DNA of 64,000 nt from an uncultured Algoriphagus sp. (GCA_903952135.1 CAJBER010000051.1:1-64000); one strand, 5' to 3'. Numbered from the stretch's first letter, positions 8,363 through 17,502 are shown. A program made the numbers and translations. The notes: generated by a model from the letters alone, not told the origin.

Positions 8363-10897
8363 TTACTGCCCTACCAAGAAGATGGCGTTGCTTAGCACAA
8401 GCTTTCCACTTTCCCAGAAGCCTCTGAAGATCGGGTTGTCCACAAAATAGACCACTTGTCCTCTTCCCTGTGACTCCGCGCCAATCACGAGGGATTGACC
8501 CATCTGGGATTTGATTTTGTAACCAATATACCCTGTTCTATAGGCATCATTGGAAGCAATAATGCCGGCATTAGCACCTCCGCTCAGGAAGGCAAAGCGG
8601 CTGGAGTTATTCTTGAGGGTATAGTATTTTCCACCTGTTCCATAGCCAAGGGGATGCGTTTCGTCCATCTTGATTTCATAGATGGCTCCCGCTGTACCTC
8701 CTGCAATTTCCAAGCGCTCGCCCTCGGTGTAAGGCTCCAAGCGCTCCTTCTTGGCGAGTTCCTGTCCAGCTTTTTCAGCTGCCTTTTTCTCATCCTCCGT
8801 GTCAAAAGTCTTCAACTTGAAGCCTTCCTTGTTGGCAAAAAGGTTGACCGAGCCATCGATGGCAATCACCTTTCCTCCTGCCTTCACCCAGTCATTCAAC
8901 TTGGTTTGGGCGGAAGTAGACAAGGCAGAACCAAATACGGATGGAAGAATGATCACATCGTATTTGCTCAAATCAGCATTGCCCATCGAAGCAGCATCTA
9001 AACTGCTGAGCGGGTACTTCAAGTCTTTTTCGAAGAAGTGCCATACCTCTCCAAAATTAAGGGAGGAAGTGCCTGTTCCGCCTACAAGGGCCACCTTAGG
9101 GGCTTGGATCACGCGAACAGTTGGCGAGCCAAAGTCTTTGCCCTGCTCTACATAGCCTGTTTGGGTAGTGCTCAAAGTAATACCCAAGGCTGCGGCAGTT
9201 TCCTGTACTGTCTGATCAAAATTAGCCACCCATTCGTTGCCTCCTTTGGTGATCATCATCGTTCCGGCAGGGTAGGATTTTCCTTCCACGGTGAAAGGGT
9301 ATTCGGCGTAGCGCACGCGGATTTTTTTGTTGAGAAGCGCAGCAAGGAAGGCCGCGTCTCGCGTACCCTGCCAAGGGGCTAGGTAGGCTACTGGTGTACT
9401 AGTTACTTTCGCTGAAGCAGCTGCAGGCTTCTCGTAGGTTCCGCTTGGATCCAATCGGGTATCCAGGGCAAAGGCTTTTAACCCATATGCATAAGGCATG
9501 GCCCAACTCGTGATGTCGTAAGTAATCGAATCGTGTAGCGCTGGGTTGGGCTCAAAGAGTACTTGGGCCAGTACAGATTTCGGCTGGTAGGCAGAGATGA
9601 CGATGTCCTTGTCGCTCGTTGCAAAAGGAACGCCCGTTTTGCCACTTTGGTACTCGTAGCCTTTCAAGCCTGTTTTGGCAGTGCCTTTCCCGTACTGTAT
9701 TCCGTTTTTGTCCAGCAATTCCAACAATTTGGCTACCTGGGCAGGGTTGCTTTCGCCCTTGATCACAAAGCTTTTGTAGGTGCCTTTGGGAGCGGTAGCG
9801 TTAGTTTTGAAGTAGCGCTCAAACTCGCTTACCAAGCGGGCCGAATGCTGGCTGGTCATCTCTACTGCAGAAAGTGCAGCCGTGTAATGACCGGCAATTC
9901 GGCTACTCAAGGTAACGGTGTCACCGATGGCATTGTAGCCACCGATGCCTGCACGTCCTCCTCCACCTTGTTCGATGGTCATGCCGATAGCCCCATTGTA
10001 CATGGGATAGGTATCGCCGTAGGAAGGATACAAGAGGTCAAAGCGCTCTTTGGTGAAGTAGAAGCGACCCATTTGGTCGAAATACTTTGCGGTATTTTTT
10101 CCAAAAATGTCTTGAAACTCGTGCTGGAAAGGTGTCAACTGCTCGTGCAATGGTTCTGCAGCAGGAGCCATGTAAAATGGATTGTCGATGCCTTGCTCGT
10201 GGAAGTCTAGGTGAAGTTGAGGCATCCACTGCTGGTACACCTTGAGTCGTTGCTGAGACTCCACTTGTACTTGCCAAGCCCAGTCGCGGTTAAGGTCAAA
10301 TAAGTAGTGGTTTGCACGCCCACCTGGCCAAGGTTCGTTGTGTTCCATGGACTGGATGTCAGGCTGCAATTGGGTGTGCATCTTCTGGTTGTACCAGTTG
10401 GAATAGCGATCTCTTCCGTCTGGATTGATGGCAGGATCGAGGATGACCACTTGATTTTTCAACCAGGCTTGTACCTTGGCATTGTTGGGATCTGCCAAAG
10501 TGTGGAAGGTAGAAATAGCCGCTTCCATCCCTACAGATTCGTTGCCATGTACGTTGAAAGACATCCAGTTGATCGGAACCTGAGTGCTAGGTGTTCCTGG
10601 CAGAATGCCTGTTCGCTTCAAGTTGTCCGTACGGATCTGCTCGAGTCGAGCCATGTTTTCTGGACTCGCTAGAATGGCGAGAATGAGGGGTCTTTTCTCG
10701 TTGGTTTCCCCATACTGGATGAGTTTGATATTTGGATTTTGAGCAGCGACGTACTCAAAATAGTCCACCATGCGGTGGTGAGGAGTGAAGCGGTCGCCAG
10801 GTTTGTAACCGAGAAACTGCTCTGGAGTCTTGAGTTGGGCCAGTACGCTTCCCACAGAAAGCACGGCCACTAGGAGCGAAAAGAATAATTTTTTCAT
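8363..10897 (-). CDS. Secreted M14 family zinc carboxypeptidase
   Basis: 844 residues with a cleavable signal peptide (MKKLFFSLLVAVLSVGSVLAQ). The M14 metal site is visible: HGNE near residue 116 gives the first His and Glu, and HLDFHEQ near 229 gives the second His. DPAINPDGRDRY and DLNRDW lie between them. The catalytic glutamate is likely in TIEQGGG near 308. After about residue 400 a long extension includes a class I glutamine-amidotransferase-like fold (VALVGGTGTSS, KYDVIILPSVFG, WVKAGGKVIAIDG), often attached to these large Bacteroidota peptidases. It probably digests peptides in the periplasm or outside the cell. Transcribed alone; the ATG at 10897 directly opens the signal peptide. 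Confidence 0.9.
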   Translation of the reverse strand: MKKLFFSLLVAVLSVGSVLAQLKTPEQFLGYKPGDRFTPHHRMVDYFEYVAAQNPNIKLIQYGETNEKRPLILAILASPENMARLEQIRTDNLKRTGILPGTPSTQVPINWMSFNVHGNESVGMEAAISTFHTLADPNNAKVQAWLKNQVVILDPAINPDGRDRYSNWYNQKMHTQLQPDIQSMEHNEPWPGGRANHYLFDLNRDWAWQVQVESQQRLKVYQQWMPQLHLDFHEQGIDNPFYMAPAAEPLHEQLTPFQHEFQDIFGKNTAKYFDQMGRFYFTKERFDLLYPSYGDTYPMYNGAIGMTIEQGGGGRAGIGGYNAIGDTVTLSSRIAGHYTAALSAVEMTSQHSARLVSEFERYFKTNATAPKGTYKSFVIKGESNPAQVAKLLELLDKNGIQYGKGTAKTGLKGYEYQSGKTGVPFATSDKDIVISAYQPKSVLAQVLFEPNPALHDSITYDITSWAMPYAYGLKAFALDTRLDPSGTYEKPAAASAKVTSTPVAYLAPWQGTRDAAFLAALLNKKIRVRYAEYPFTVEGKSYPAGTMMITKGGNEWVANFDQTVQETAAALGITLSTTQTGYVEQGKDFGSPTVRVIQAPKVALVGGTGTSSLNFGEVWHFFEKDLKYPLSSLDAASMGNADLSKYDVIILPSVFGSALSTSAQTKLNDWVKAGGKVIAIDGSVNLFANKEGFKLKTFDTEDEKKAAEKAGQELAKKERLEPYTEGERLEIAGGTAGAIYEIKMDETHPLGYGTGGKYYTLKNNSSRFAFLSGGANAGIIASNDAYRTGYIGYKIKSQMGQSLVIGAESQGRGQVVYFVDNPIFRGFWESGKLVLSNAIFLVGQ

Positions 10898-11013
10898 TTG
10901 GAAAATGGGTTTCGACGAGAAAGTTAACCGCTTTTGTCCATTGTAGTGTCACGGGATGCTGGAAAAGTGACGAATGGAAAGGAGCGGTTTTTAATTCACA
11001 GTAAAGGAAAGGC

Positions 11014-11046
11014 ACAAAAAAAGGCAGACCTTTTTAGGCCTGCCTT
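11014..11046 (-). terminator. Terminator of ohr
   Basis: AAGGCAGgCC / GGtCTGCCTT hairpin (one mismatch) followed on the minus strand by seven T residues, 22 bases after the ohr stop. Confidence 0.75.
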
Positions 11047-11067
11047 GGGAGTAATTTAAGAAAATGC

Positions 11068-11490
11068 TTAGGCTACTGCTGTGGCAGTAACCTCAATATT
11101 GCCTCGGGTAGCCTTGGAATAAGGACATACTTGATGCGCTGCATCAACAAGCTTCTGGGCTTCTTCTAGTGAGGCTGCCATTGGGATTTTTACCTCAATG
11201 TCTACGCCCAATCCGAAGCTTCCAGGTCCGTAATGGCCGAGGTGTGCTTTTACTTTGATTTCAGAATCTTTCAAGCTGGTGGTACCGGCTACTGCTGCCA
11301 AGGCACCGCCAAAGCAAGCCGCATAGCCCGCAGCAAAGAGTTGCTCTGGGTTGGTTTTTCCGCCCTCTCCACCGATTTCTTTAGGCATGGCCACATCAAA
11401 GTCAAGCATGCCGTCTTCGGTGCGCACGTGTCCTTTTCGGCCTCCGGTGTTTACCGCTACTGCGGTGTAGTCTACAATTAGTTTTTCCAT
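11068..11490 (-). CDS. ohr: Organic hydroperoxide resistance protein, Ohr/OsmC family
   Basis: A 140-residue thiol peroxidase that reduces organic hydroperoxides in the cytoplasm. Both redox cysteines of Ohr are present: AACFGGAL near residue 57 and VCPYSKATRGN near 120, with the GGEGGKTNPEQLFAAGYAACF segment typical of the family. Ohr usually draws electrons from lipoylated proteins. The ORF track extends to 11547, but MEKLIVDYTAVAVN at 11490 is the family start. A TAATTTTG -7 element and an inverted repeat lie 40-60 bases upstream. oxyR lies about 2 kb away, which fits a peroxide-defence neighbourhood. Confidence 0.93.
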   Translation of the reverse strand: MEKLIVDYTAVAVNTGGRKGHVRTEDGMLDFDVAMPKEIGGEGGKTNPEQLFAAGYAACFGGALAAVAGTTSLKDSEIKVKAHLGHYGPGSFGLGVDIEVKIPMAASLEEAQKLVDAAHQVCPYSKATRGNIEVTATAVA

Positions 11491-11530
11491 GGTTTCGTAT
11501 GATTTATTGTTTGATTTTTTAGAGTCGTTG

Positions 11531-11552
11531 TTGGGGCTGGGCCCCAAAATTA
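11531..11552 (-). promoter_or_regulatory. ohr promoter -7 element with overlapping inverted repeat
   Basis: On the minus strand TAATTTTG (11552-11545) fits TAnnTTTG. The inverted repeat TTGGGGC-TGG-GCCCCAA (11531-11547) overlaps the end of this box and the expected transcription start. It could be an operator for a peroxide-sensing repressor or a 5' stem in the mRNA; the sequence alone does not decide. Confidence 0.4.
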
Positions 11553-11625
11553 GGAACTACTCTTCAAACTTAAGAATGGACTTCAAGGTTTTTGGAGGAA
11601 GAAAATTTCTTCACCGCTGAGTGAT

Positions 11626-12933
11626 TTAGGTCAGTTTATAGCCTCGTTCATAGGCATAGTGAAGCTTGGCATTGACCGCAGCGTCTGTGGACAATTGAGT
11701 CTGTGGATTCCAGGTGACGGTACGGCCGAGTTCGTGGGCAATGTTGCCTAGGGTACAGGCCGTGCAGGTGCTGTGACCGATTTCCACGGGTACGATTGGA
11801 TCTTTTCGCTTGCGGATGCAGTCGATAAAGTCAATGTGGTGGGCGTTAAAGTTAAAATTCTCAGGTTCTTTGCCGAGCTGTAGCTCAGGGATTGAGCTGT
11901 CGTAATTGCCACGGGAAACCTTGATCCAGCCTTTTTCTCCGATAAACTTCACGCCTTGTCGACCTTCGTCAAACTTGGTGATCATCATCTCTACTCCATC
12001 GGCATAGCGGTAAGTTAGTGGTTGAGCTGCGGATCCAGGGATGATGGTAGTTGGACCATTTCTATCCTTGCTTAGGCCCCACTGGGCAATGTCGATCATG
12101 TGAGCGCCCCAGTCGGTCATCAAGCCTCCACCGGTTTCCTTGTACCAGCGCCAAGCTCCCCAGGCAGTTTCGTTTTTATCAGGATTCAGGCTAATGCCTG
12201 GATTGAGCAGGTCATTGAATGCTAGGCTCGGAATAGGGCCAAGCCATTTTTCCCAGTTGAGGCCTGCAGGAATGGGCTGGGCAGCAAGATCGTAGGGCTT
12301 GGGATGGGGATTATCTCCTACGTGAACAAGCACCTGGGATATTTTTCCCAGTTGACCCCGTTGAACGTGCATCGCTGCCGTTTGGAAATTGACCGCTGCG
12401 CGCTGCATGGAGCCCACGGCTAAGACTACGCCGTTTTCACGCACAGCTTGTATGAGGAGTTGCCCCTCTTTGATGGTAAAGGTGAGTGGTTTTTCTAAGT
12501 AAATGTCCTTTTTGGCCTTGCAGGCATCAATCGCCATGAGCGCATGCCAATGGTCAGGAGAAGCAATCACCACCGCATCCACATTGGGATCTTGGAGTAG
12601 TTCTCGGTAGTCCTCGTAGAGCTTTGGTGCGGTAGCAGTCTTGCCTGCGTCAGTGAGACCTTTTTGAACGCGAAGTGCAAATCGCTCCCGCTTGATCGCA
12701 TACACATCGGCCCCGGCTACTACTTCTACGCCTGGGATGCGCATAAAATTGTTGAGTAAGCCCATGGCTTGACGCCCTACCCCGATAAATCCAAGGCGAA
12801 CGCGCTCATGGGCTGTTTGGAATAAGGGGGTAGCAGATGGAGAAGCAACAGTTAAGCCAGGAAGAATGCTTAGGCCGGCAGTGGTCAGCAAGCTGGTTCC
12901 TAGAAATTTACGACGGGAAAAAGAAGCGCACAT
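11626..12933 (-). CDS. Tat-exported Gfo/Idh/MocA family oxidoreductase
   Basis: 435 residues. A twin-arginine signal (SRRKFLGTSLLTTAG) at the N-terminus suggests folded export with bound NAD(P). The Rossmann motif GFIGVGRQAMG lies near residue 50, and the family's catalytic EKPL lies near 145, followed by the C-terminal sheet domain with GGGLMTDWGAHMIDIAQWG. Members act on sugars, inositols or glycosides; the substrate is not evident. Such Tat-exported members are frequent in Bacteroidota and Planctomycetota polysaccharide users. The ORF track begins at a TTG at 12963; the ATG at 12933 starts right before the Tat motif. It sits between ohr and oxyR, each separately transcribed. Confidence 0.88.
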   Translation of the reverse strand: MCASFSRRKFLGTSLLTTAGLSILPGLTVASPSATPLFQTAHERVRLGFIGVGRQAMGLLNNFMRIPGVEVVAGADVYAIKRERFALRVQKGLTDAGKTATAPKLYEDYRELLQDPNVDAVVIASPDHWHALMAIDACKAKKDIYLEKPLTFTIKEGQLLIQAVRENGVVLAVGSMQRAAVNFQTAAMHVQRGQLGKISQVLVHVGDNPHPKPYDLAAQPIPAGLNWEKWLGPIPSLAFNDLLNPGISLNPDKNETAWGAWRWYKETGGGLMTDWGAHMIDIAQWGLSKDRNGPTTIIPGSAAQPLTYRYADGVEMMITKFDEGRQGVKFIGEKGWIKVSRGNYDSSIPELQLGKEPENFNFNAHHIDFIDCIRKRKDPIVPVEIGHSTCTACTLGNIAHELGRTVTWNPQTQLSTDAAVNAKLHYAYERGYKLT

Positions 12934-13095
12934 GAAGGTTCTGGGTTTAGTGTAGGAATTCAATTTTAAATTACCGGAAAATTCTGGTCTTTCTAAATTT
13001 TTGAATTTTAAGTTGATAAGGGGTCTAGGAAAATGCCAAAAGGGACATTTTTTGGTTTGAAAAGGGGAGGATTTGCTCCTTTTTTCGAAATTGCC

Positions 13096-13110
13096 ATAGA
13101 TAAAACCTAT
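13096..13110 (+). promoter_or_regulatory. Candidate OxyR binding half-site upstream of oxyR
   Basis: ATAGATAAAACCTAT matches all the fixed positions of the E. coli OxyR half-site ATAGnTnnnAnCTAT. It ends four bases before the oxyR start codon, a position suited to negative autoregulation. A second half-site at the expected spacing is not clear on either side. Confidence 0.45.
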
Positions 13111-13114
13111 CGAA

Positions 13115-14047
13115 ATGACTATTCAACAGTTGGAATACCTGATCGCCGTAGACAAGCACCGACATTTTGGTCAGGCTGCAGCCGCTTGCTTTGTCACGCA
13201 GCCCACGCTCAGTGCCCAACTGAGTAAGTTGGAGAAGGATCTTGGGGTGATTCTTTTTGACCGAAGCAAAATGCCCGTTATCCCTACCGAGTCGGGGGTA
13301 CAGGTGATCGCTCAGGCCAAAAAAGTACTGTCAGAAAGCAGGGGGATTTTTGAGTTGGTTTCCCAGTTGAAAGGGGATGTCTCCGGATTGCTGAAATTGG
13401 GAATCCTACCTACCCTGGCTCCTTATCTCTTGCACTTATTTATCCGAAAGTTTTTGGAGAAGTATCCGCTGGTCAAGCTGGAGGTGCAGGAGATGGTCAC
13501 TGAGGAGATTGTGCGCAAACTCAAGAACGACGAGTTGGATTTGGGAATTGTCGTGACCCCTTTGGGGGAGGCAGGTATTGTAGAAAAACCCATGTTTTAC
13601 GAAAAATTCTATGCCTATTTTTCGAGTGAACATGAGTTACTAAATGAGCAGGAGATTCGTCCCGAGCAGATCAAAACGGAGGAACTCTGGGTCTTGCAAC
13701 AGGGACATTGCTTCCGAGACCAAGTGCTCAACTTCTGTGATCAAGGCCTGTCGGGGCACAAAAATTTCCACTACGAGAGCGGATCCTTGGAGGGCCTTCG
13801 CAACATGGTCAACCGATACAAGGGACTTACTCTCCTGCCTGAGCTGGCCACTTGGGAACTCTCCAAGGAGGAAAAATCTAGACTCCGACCCTTTGTTGGG
13901 GCATCGCCTACTCGGGAAGTCAGCATCATCCTGAACCGGAGTTTTCTAAAACAAAAATTGGTCGCCCTGCTCTATCAAGAAATCACGGAGTCCCTACCTT
14001 TCCCCATGACGAGCAAGTCACAGGGAGTAGTGGTGAAGTTTTCATGA
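13115..14047 (+). CDS. oxyR: LysR-type hydrogen peroxide sensor OxyR
   Basis: 310 residues. A LysR helix-turn-helix occupies about residues 1-60 (HFGQAAAACFVTQPTLSAQLSKLE), followed by a substrate-binding-like sensor domain. The redox cysteines fall at exactly 199 and 208 (GHCFRDQVLNFC), the same numbers as in E. coli OxyR, so peroxide sensing by a disulfide switch is very likely. OxyR activates catalase, peroxiredoxin and iron-storage genes. It is divergent from the Gfo/Idh gene, with ohr beyond that. The start is ATG at 13115; a candidate OxyR site lies immediately upstream. Confidence 0.93.
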   Translation: MTIQQLEYLIAVDKHRHFGQAAAACFVTQPTLSAQLSKLEKDLGVILFDRSKMPVIPTESGVQVIAQAKKVLSESRGIFELVSQLKGDVSGLLKLGILPTLAPYLLHLFIRKFLEKYPLVKLEVQEMVTEEIVRKLKNDELDLGIVVTPLGEAGIVEKPMFYEKFYAYFSSEHELLNEQEIRPEQIKTEELWVLQQGHCFRDQVLNFCDQGLSGHKNFHYESGSLEGLRNMVNRYKGLTLLPELATWELSKEEKSRLRPFVGASPTREVSIILNRSFLKQKLVALLYQEITESLPFPMTSKSQGVVVKFS

Positions 14048-14133
14048 GCCGCATATAGGATCTCTCCTACCAGCAGTTTTTCATTAGAAGCAAAGGGAGG
14101 AACACCCGTTGGGTAGAATTCTTGGCTGCCACG

Positions 14134-14586
14134 TTACACCCCAAATTGGGTGAGGTGGTGATCCAGGTGCTTGTAGAGCAGGTTGTTCCACTCCTTGGCA
14201 GTCATGGGGCCAAAGGAAGGGGATGCCTTTCCTTCGAATCCAGATTCTCCGGCTGCAAGTGTCTGCTCTACAAAAGCGATGAGTCGCGCCTTCTCTTCCC
14301 CAAAGTTCTTTTCGTTTTTGATTCGGAAAGCAGGTGCTGTGGGCAGGTTCCTTTTGTAAGGAACTTCATTCACCACCCCTGGCTTGACGAAGGCCTTCAA
14401 TAGAAAACGCATCAGTGGATTTGCCTTGGGGTGCTTGTTGGTAAAGGCCATTTCGTAGGCTACACAGCAGTGGGCTAGCATCTGGTCAACGGACATTTTG
14501 CCCCAGAGTGCAGGACTTTCAGGGCTTAGTTTTTCGATTCGATGGATCAATTCAGCGGTAACCGCTGGGTCAAATACATTTTTCAT
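14134..14586 (-). CDS. DUF1569 domain protein (DinB-like fold)
   Basis: 150 residues, cytosolic, no signal peptide. It matches the DUF1569 pattern of the DinB/YfiT-like four-helix superfamily: KMSVDQMLAHC near the N-terminus and MTAKEWNNLLYKHLDHHLTQFG at the end. The histidines (AHC, HLDHH) are placed like the metal ligands of DinB-type thiol transferases. No substrate is known. It starts ten bases downstream of the stop of the DUF4139 gene on the same strand, so the two probably share a transcript. Confidence 0.85.
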   Translation of the reverse strand: MKNVFDPAVTAELIHRIEKLSPESPALWGKMSVDQMLAHCCVAYEMAFTNKHPKANPLMRFLLKAFVKPGVVNEVPYKRNLPTAPAFRIKNEKNFGEEKARLIAFVEQTLAAGESGFEGKASPSFGPMTAKEWNNLLYKHLDHHLTQFGV

Positions 14587-14596
14587 AGGGTTCTTA

Positions 14597-16462
14597 TTAA
14601 TCTAAAATTACTCGTTCTGACTTGGGGTACTTTACCTCGTAACGCAGAGAAAGTTTTTGTTGTCCACCTGGGGCAAGGGTGATCTCCCAAGTGACGATGC
14701 CTGTTACTGGGTCCAAAACGCCCCCACTGAGTTCACCTGTAGTGACCTCAATACTCGAATTGACTGATACCGGGATTTGATCCTTGACTTGCAGGGTTAC
14801 GGCCTGGGATTTATTGTTTTTAAGGGTGATTTCATAGCCACGGCTTTCGGTGATGTTGGATCCGATGCTACGTTTTTTGGAAAACTGGTCTACTTTCTCG
14901 CGCTGCATCACGATGGATCGGTCCCGACCCATGGAGATCTGAAGGGTATCTTGAAGCGCTGCTGGGTTGAGGATGGATCTTCCCACGAAGCCATCTTCGA
15001 AATAGAGGTTGCTCTCTCCCTCTAGGAGGCTGTACTGGCTCCAGTCGACCATTTCAGCCAAGAGGAAGGCATCTTTATCCAACTTAGGAATGGCGGAGTA
15101 GCGGTAGGTAGCCGGTATCTCATAGGTTTTCAAATCCACAAGAGTTCGCTCTCCGTTGGTTTTGATGGAATAGGGTTCGGCAACTTGAATTTCCACGGTC
15201 GTTTGATTTTCGACGAAGTTGGTCATCAGGGGAGCTGCATCCATGGAGCTGTTAACCGGCTCTACTCCTAATGCCCTCTTTTCCAATTGACTGGAGCTGC
15301 CTCTGACAGTTAACTCATAAAGCGGTTGGGTATCTGCCAGGAGTGTCACATTCAAGTTGGATCTGCCTTGAATTGGCAGTTCTTCCGTACGCATGCCTAT
15401 GAAATAGAAAACCAAGGTTTTGGCTGTTGTAGGTAAGGTTAAAGAATACCGACCTTCCATATCCGTAGTGGTTCCGATTGTAGTCCCTTTTACCAAGACA
15501 GTAGCACCTGGAAGAGGTTGTCCTTGCTCATCCAGCACCAATCCGCTAATGGCGCCTGGTGTTTGTGGGAGTGCAAACTTATTGACTGTGGTGTATCGGG
15601 CATAGTTGAGTTCCCACTTGTCGATAATTGGAGCCTGCCCTCCTTGGTTGGGGTTGGCATTGGAAAAGCGGAGTTTGACATTTTTCCAATCTGCTCCTGT
15701 ATTTTGGAATACCTCTGCCTTGTACTGCAACTGAAGGGGATCGGTAATGGATTTGACGCGCACATCGTATTTGGGGTACCAACCGGCATTGGATACGAGA
15801 TAATTGATTTGGAAGGTGGCTGGACCGGAGCCGGTTGCTTTTACACGGATTCTGATTTCAGCTTTCGCTTTATCGTCGCTTTGTTGGAGCGCATACAGCT
15901 GGTTCCGAAGGGCCTCAATTTCCTGTTCATTTGCCGCAAGTTGCGTATTGATTTGTAATTCCTCATTGGCAATTTTGGTGTGTTCGGCGTCAAAAAAATC
16001 CAAGGTGGCTTTGAGCGCAGTCATGCTCGTGCCCGCCTGGCTGCTGCCAATGCTTTTGTTGGCCGAAAGCACAGACATTTTAGTGGCAAGTACCTGAATC
16101 CGATTGCGCAAACTGCTTTGGCGTTTTTCGATTTCAGCGATTTCTTTTTCCAGGGCATTCGCTTTTTCTCCTTCTTCTTTTTCGTGGAGAAAATCTAGGC
16201 GCTTGTTGACCGCCTGTATGATAAAGTTGCCCTGCCCCTTTACCTGAATGCTTTTTTCATCTAGAAATGGAGAGAGACCCTTGACCAGTAGCACGGATTC
16301 TCCGGCGGGAAGGGAGCCTGTTGCTGTTTCAAATACTTGTGCCCCTGACAAGAATAGGGTGACCTCTTTGATCTGGTTGGTAAGCGTCACTTCCTTGAGG
16401 TCCTGAGCGAATCCTTGGAGAGCGAGACTGACTAGGAGGAGGGAAAAAAGTAGTCTTTTCAT
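14597..16462 (-). CDS. DUF4139 / MuiA-like protein with inserted CarboxypepD_reg domain
   Basis: 621 residues with a signal peptide (MKRLLFSLLLVSLALQGFAQ). The N-terminal DUF4140-like part (VTLFLSGAQVFETATGSLPAGES) precedes a coiled coil (about residues 85-200, EIAEIEKRQSSLRNRIQ). The DUF4139 beta-rich domain follows. Residues about 299-369 hold a CarboxypepD_reg-like beta-sandwich (ISGLVLDEQGQPLPGATVLVKG) inserted within it. Family members include the mucoidy inhibitor A, but their biochemistry is unknown; cell-surface or periplasmic location is likely. The ORF track start at 16492 would put ten residues before the signal peptide; ATG 16462 is better. Leads the operon with DUF1569. Confidence 0.85.
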   Translation of the reverse strand: MKRLLFSLLLVSLALQGFAQDLKEVTLTNQIKEVTLFLSGAQVFETATGSLPAGESVLLVKGLSPFLDEKSIQVKGQGNFIIQAVNKRLDFLHEKEEGEKANALEKEIAEIEKRQSSLRNRIQVLATKMSVLSANKSIGSSQAGTSMTALKATLDFFDAEHTKIANEELQINTQLAANEQEIEALRNQLYALQQSDDKAKAEIRIRVKATGSGPATFQINYLVSNAGWYPKYDVRVKSITDPLQLQYKAEVFQNTGADWKNVKLRFSNANPNQGGQAPIIDKWELNYARYTTVNKFALPQTPGAISGLVLDEQGQPLPGATVLVKGTTIGTTTDMEGRYSLTLPTTAKTLVFYFIGMRTEELPIQGRSNLNVTLLADTQPLYELTVRGSSSQLEKRALGVEPVNSSMDAAPLMTNFVENQTTVEIQVAEPYSIKTNGERTLVDLKTYEIPATYRYSAIPKLDKDAFLLAEMVDWSQYSLLEGESNLYFEDGFVGRSILNPAALQDTLQISMGRDRSIVMQREKVDQFSKKRSIGSNITESRGYEITLKNNKSQAVTLQVKDQIPVSVNSSIEVTTGELSGGVLDPVTGIVTWEITLAPGGQQKLSLRYEVKYPKSERVILD

Positions 16463-16598
16463 GAGGAGTAAATTTGGAGTTAAATCAAACAAATTAGTAT
16501 ACGAAACCCAAGGCTTGGCCTTTAATTCTTTGAAGACGTAGAAAATTCACTTGAGGTTTGCCCATGATGATTAGTTTTGTGCTGGAAACTCGCACTGC

Positions 16599-17378
16599 AT
16601 GACTCTTTTTCAAAGTATCCTGATCGCCTTGGTGGAAGGGCTTACTGAATTTCTCCCCATTTCCTCTACGGGACACATGATTTTGGCATCCACTGCCATG
16701 GGTATTCACGAGGATGAATTTGTAAAGACCTTCGAAGTATTCATTCAATTGGGCGCCATCTTGGCCATTGCCTTGATGTACATCAAGCGGTTCTTCCGAA
16801 ACTTGACCATTTATTTCAAGTTGATTACGGCATTTCTTCCCACTGCGGTAGTTGGGTTTTTGGCCTATGACTACATAAAAGCCTACCTATTCAATCCCAT
16901 CGTGGTGTCGGTTTCCCTGATTTTGGGCGGGATCATTCTAATTTTTATCGATAAAAAAGTAGCTGCTCAAGGCAGCACTGTGGTGGAGGTGGAAGATATT
17001 TCCTACAAAAATGCCTTCTTCATCGGGCTCTGTCAGTGTCTCTCCATGGTGCCCGGCACTTCTCGCGCCGCAGCCACTATTATTGGTGGGGTATTTAATG
17101 GCTTGGACAAACGGCAGGCTACCGAATTTTCCTTCTTGCTTGCCGTGCCTACCATGCTCGCCGCAGGGGGATATGATCTCTTGAAAGCGGATTTAGCCTT
17201 TACGAACGAGCAATTGATGCTGCTGGGAATTGGCTTTGTCGTGGCTTTTGCATCTGCTTGGGGAGCGGTGAAACTATTTTTGACCTACGTCTCAACCCAT
17301 GGCTTTACCTCCTTCGGCTGGTACCGAATTGGTCTCGGAATAGTGTTCTTAATTTTGATGTGGGGAGCGGACTTGTAA
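16599..17378 (+). CDS. uppP: Undecaprenyl-diphosphatase
   Basis: A 259-residue integral membrane protein (BacA/UppP family) that dephosphorylates undecaprenyl diphosphate, recycling the lipid carrier for peptidoglycan and surface glycans. The two active-site signatures are present: EGLTEFLPISSTGHM near the N-terminus and MVPGTSRAAATI mid-protein. Seven to eight hydrophobic helices and length agree with the family. Single gene, divergent from the DUF4139 gene and convergent with the GldJ-like gene. The family is linked to bacitracin tolerance. Confidence 0.95.
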   Translation: MTLFQSILIALVEGLTEFLPISSTGHMILASTAMGIHEDEFVKTFEVFIQLGAILAIALMYIKRFFRNLTIYFKLITAFLPTAVVGFLAYDYIKAYLFNPIVVSVSLILGGIILIFIDKKVAAQGSTVVEVEDISYKNAFFIGLCQCLSMVPGTSRAAATIIGGVFNGLDKRQATEFSFLLAVPTMLAAGGYDLLKADLAFTNEQLMLLGIGFVVAFASAWGAVKLFLTYVSTHGFTSFGWYRIGLGIVFLILMWGADL

Positions 17379-17452
17379 GGATCATTTTTCTATAACCTAA
17401 GATTTGTCTGTTTTTGAAAAATAGGGTTTTACAAAATTTCAAGGCCCGCTAA

Positions 17453-17486
17453 TAAAAAAAGGCTCAACATCCGTTGAGCCTTTTGA
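17453..17486. terminator. Bidirectional hairpin terminator between uppP and gldJ-like gene
   Basis: AAGGCTCAAC pairs perfectly with GTTGAGCCTT around a 4-base loop. On the minus strand seven T residues follow, so it is a good terminator for the lipoprotein gene; on the plus strand only four T residues follow. Confidence 0.8.
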
Positions 17487-17502
17487 ATCAGACCGTTAGT
17501 CT

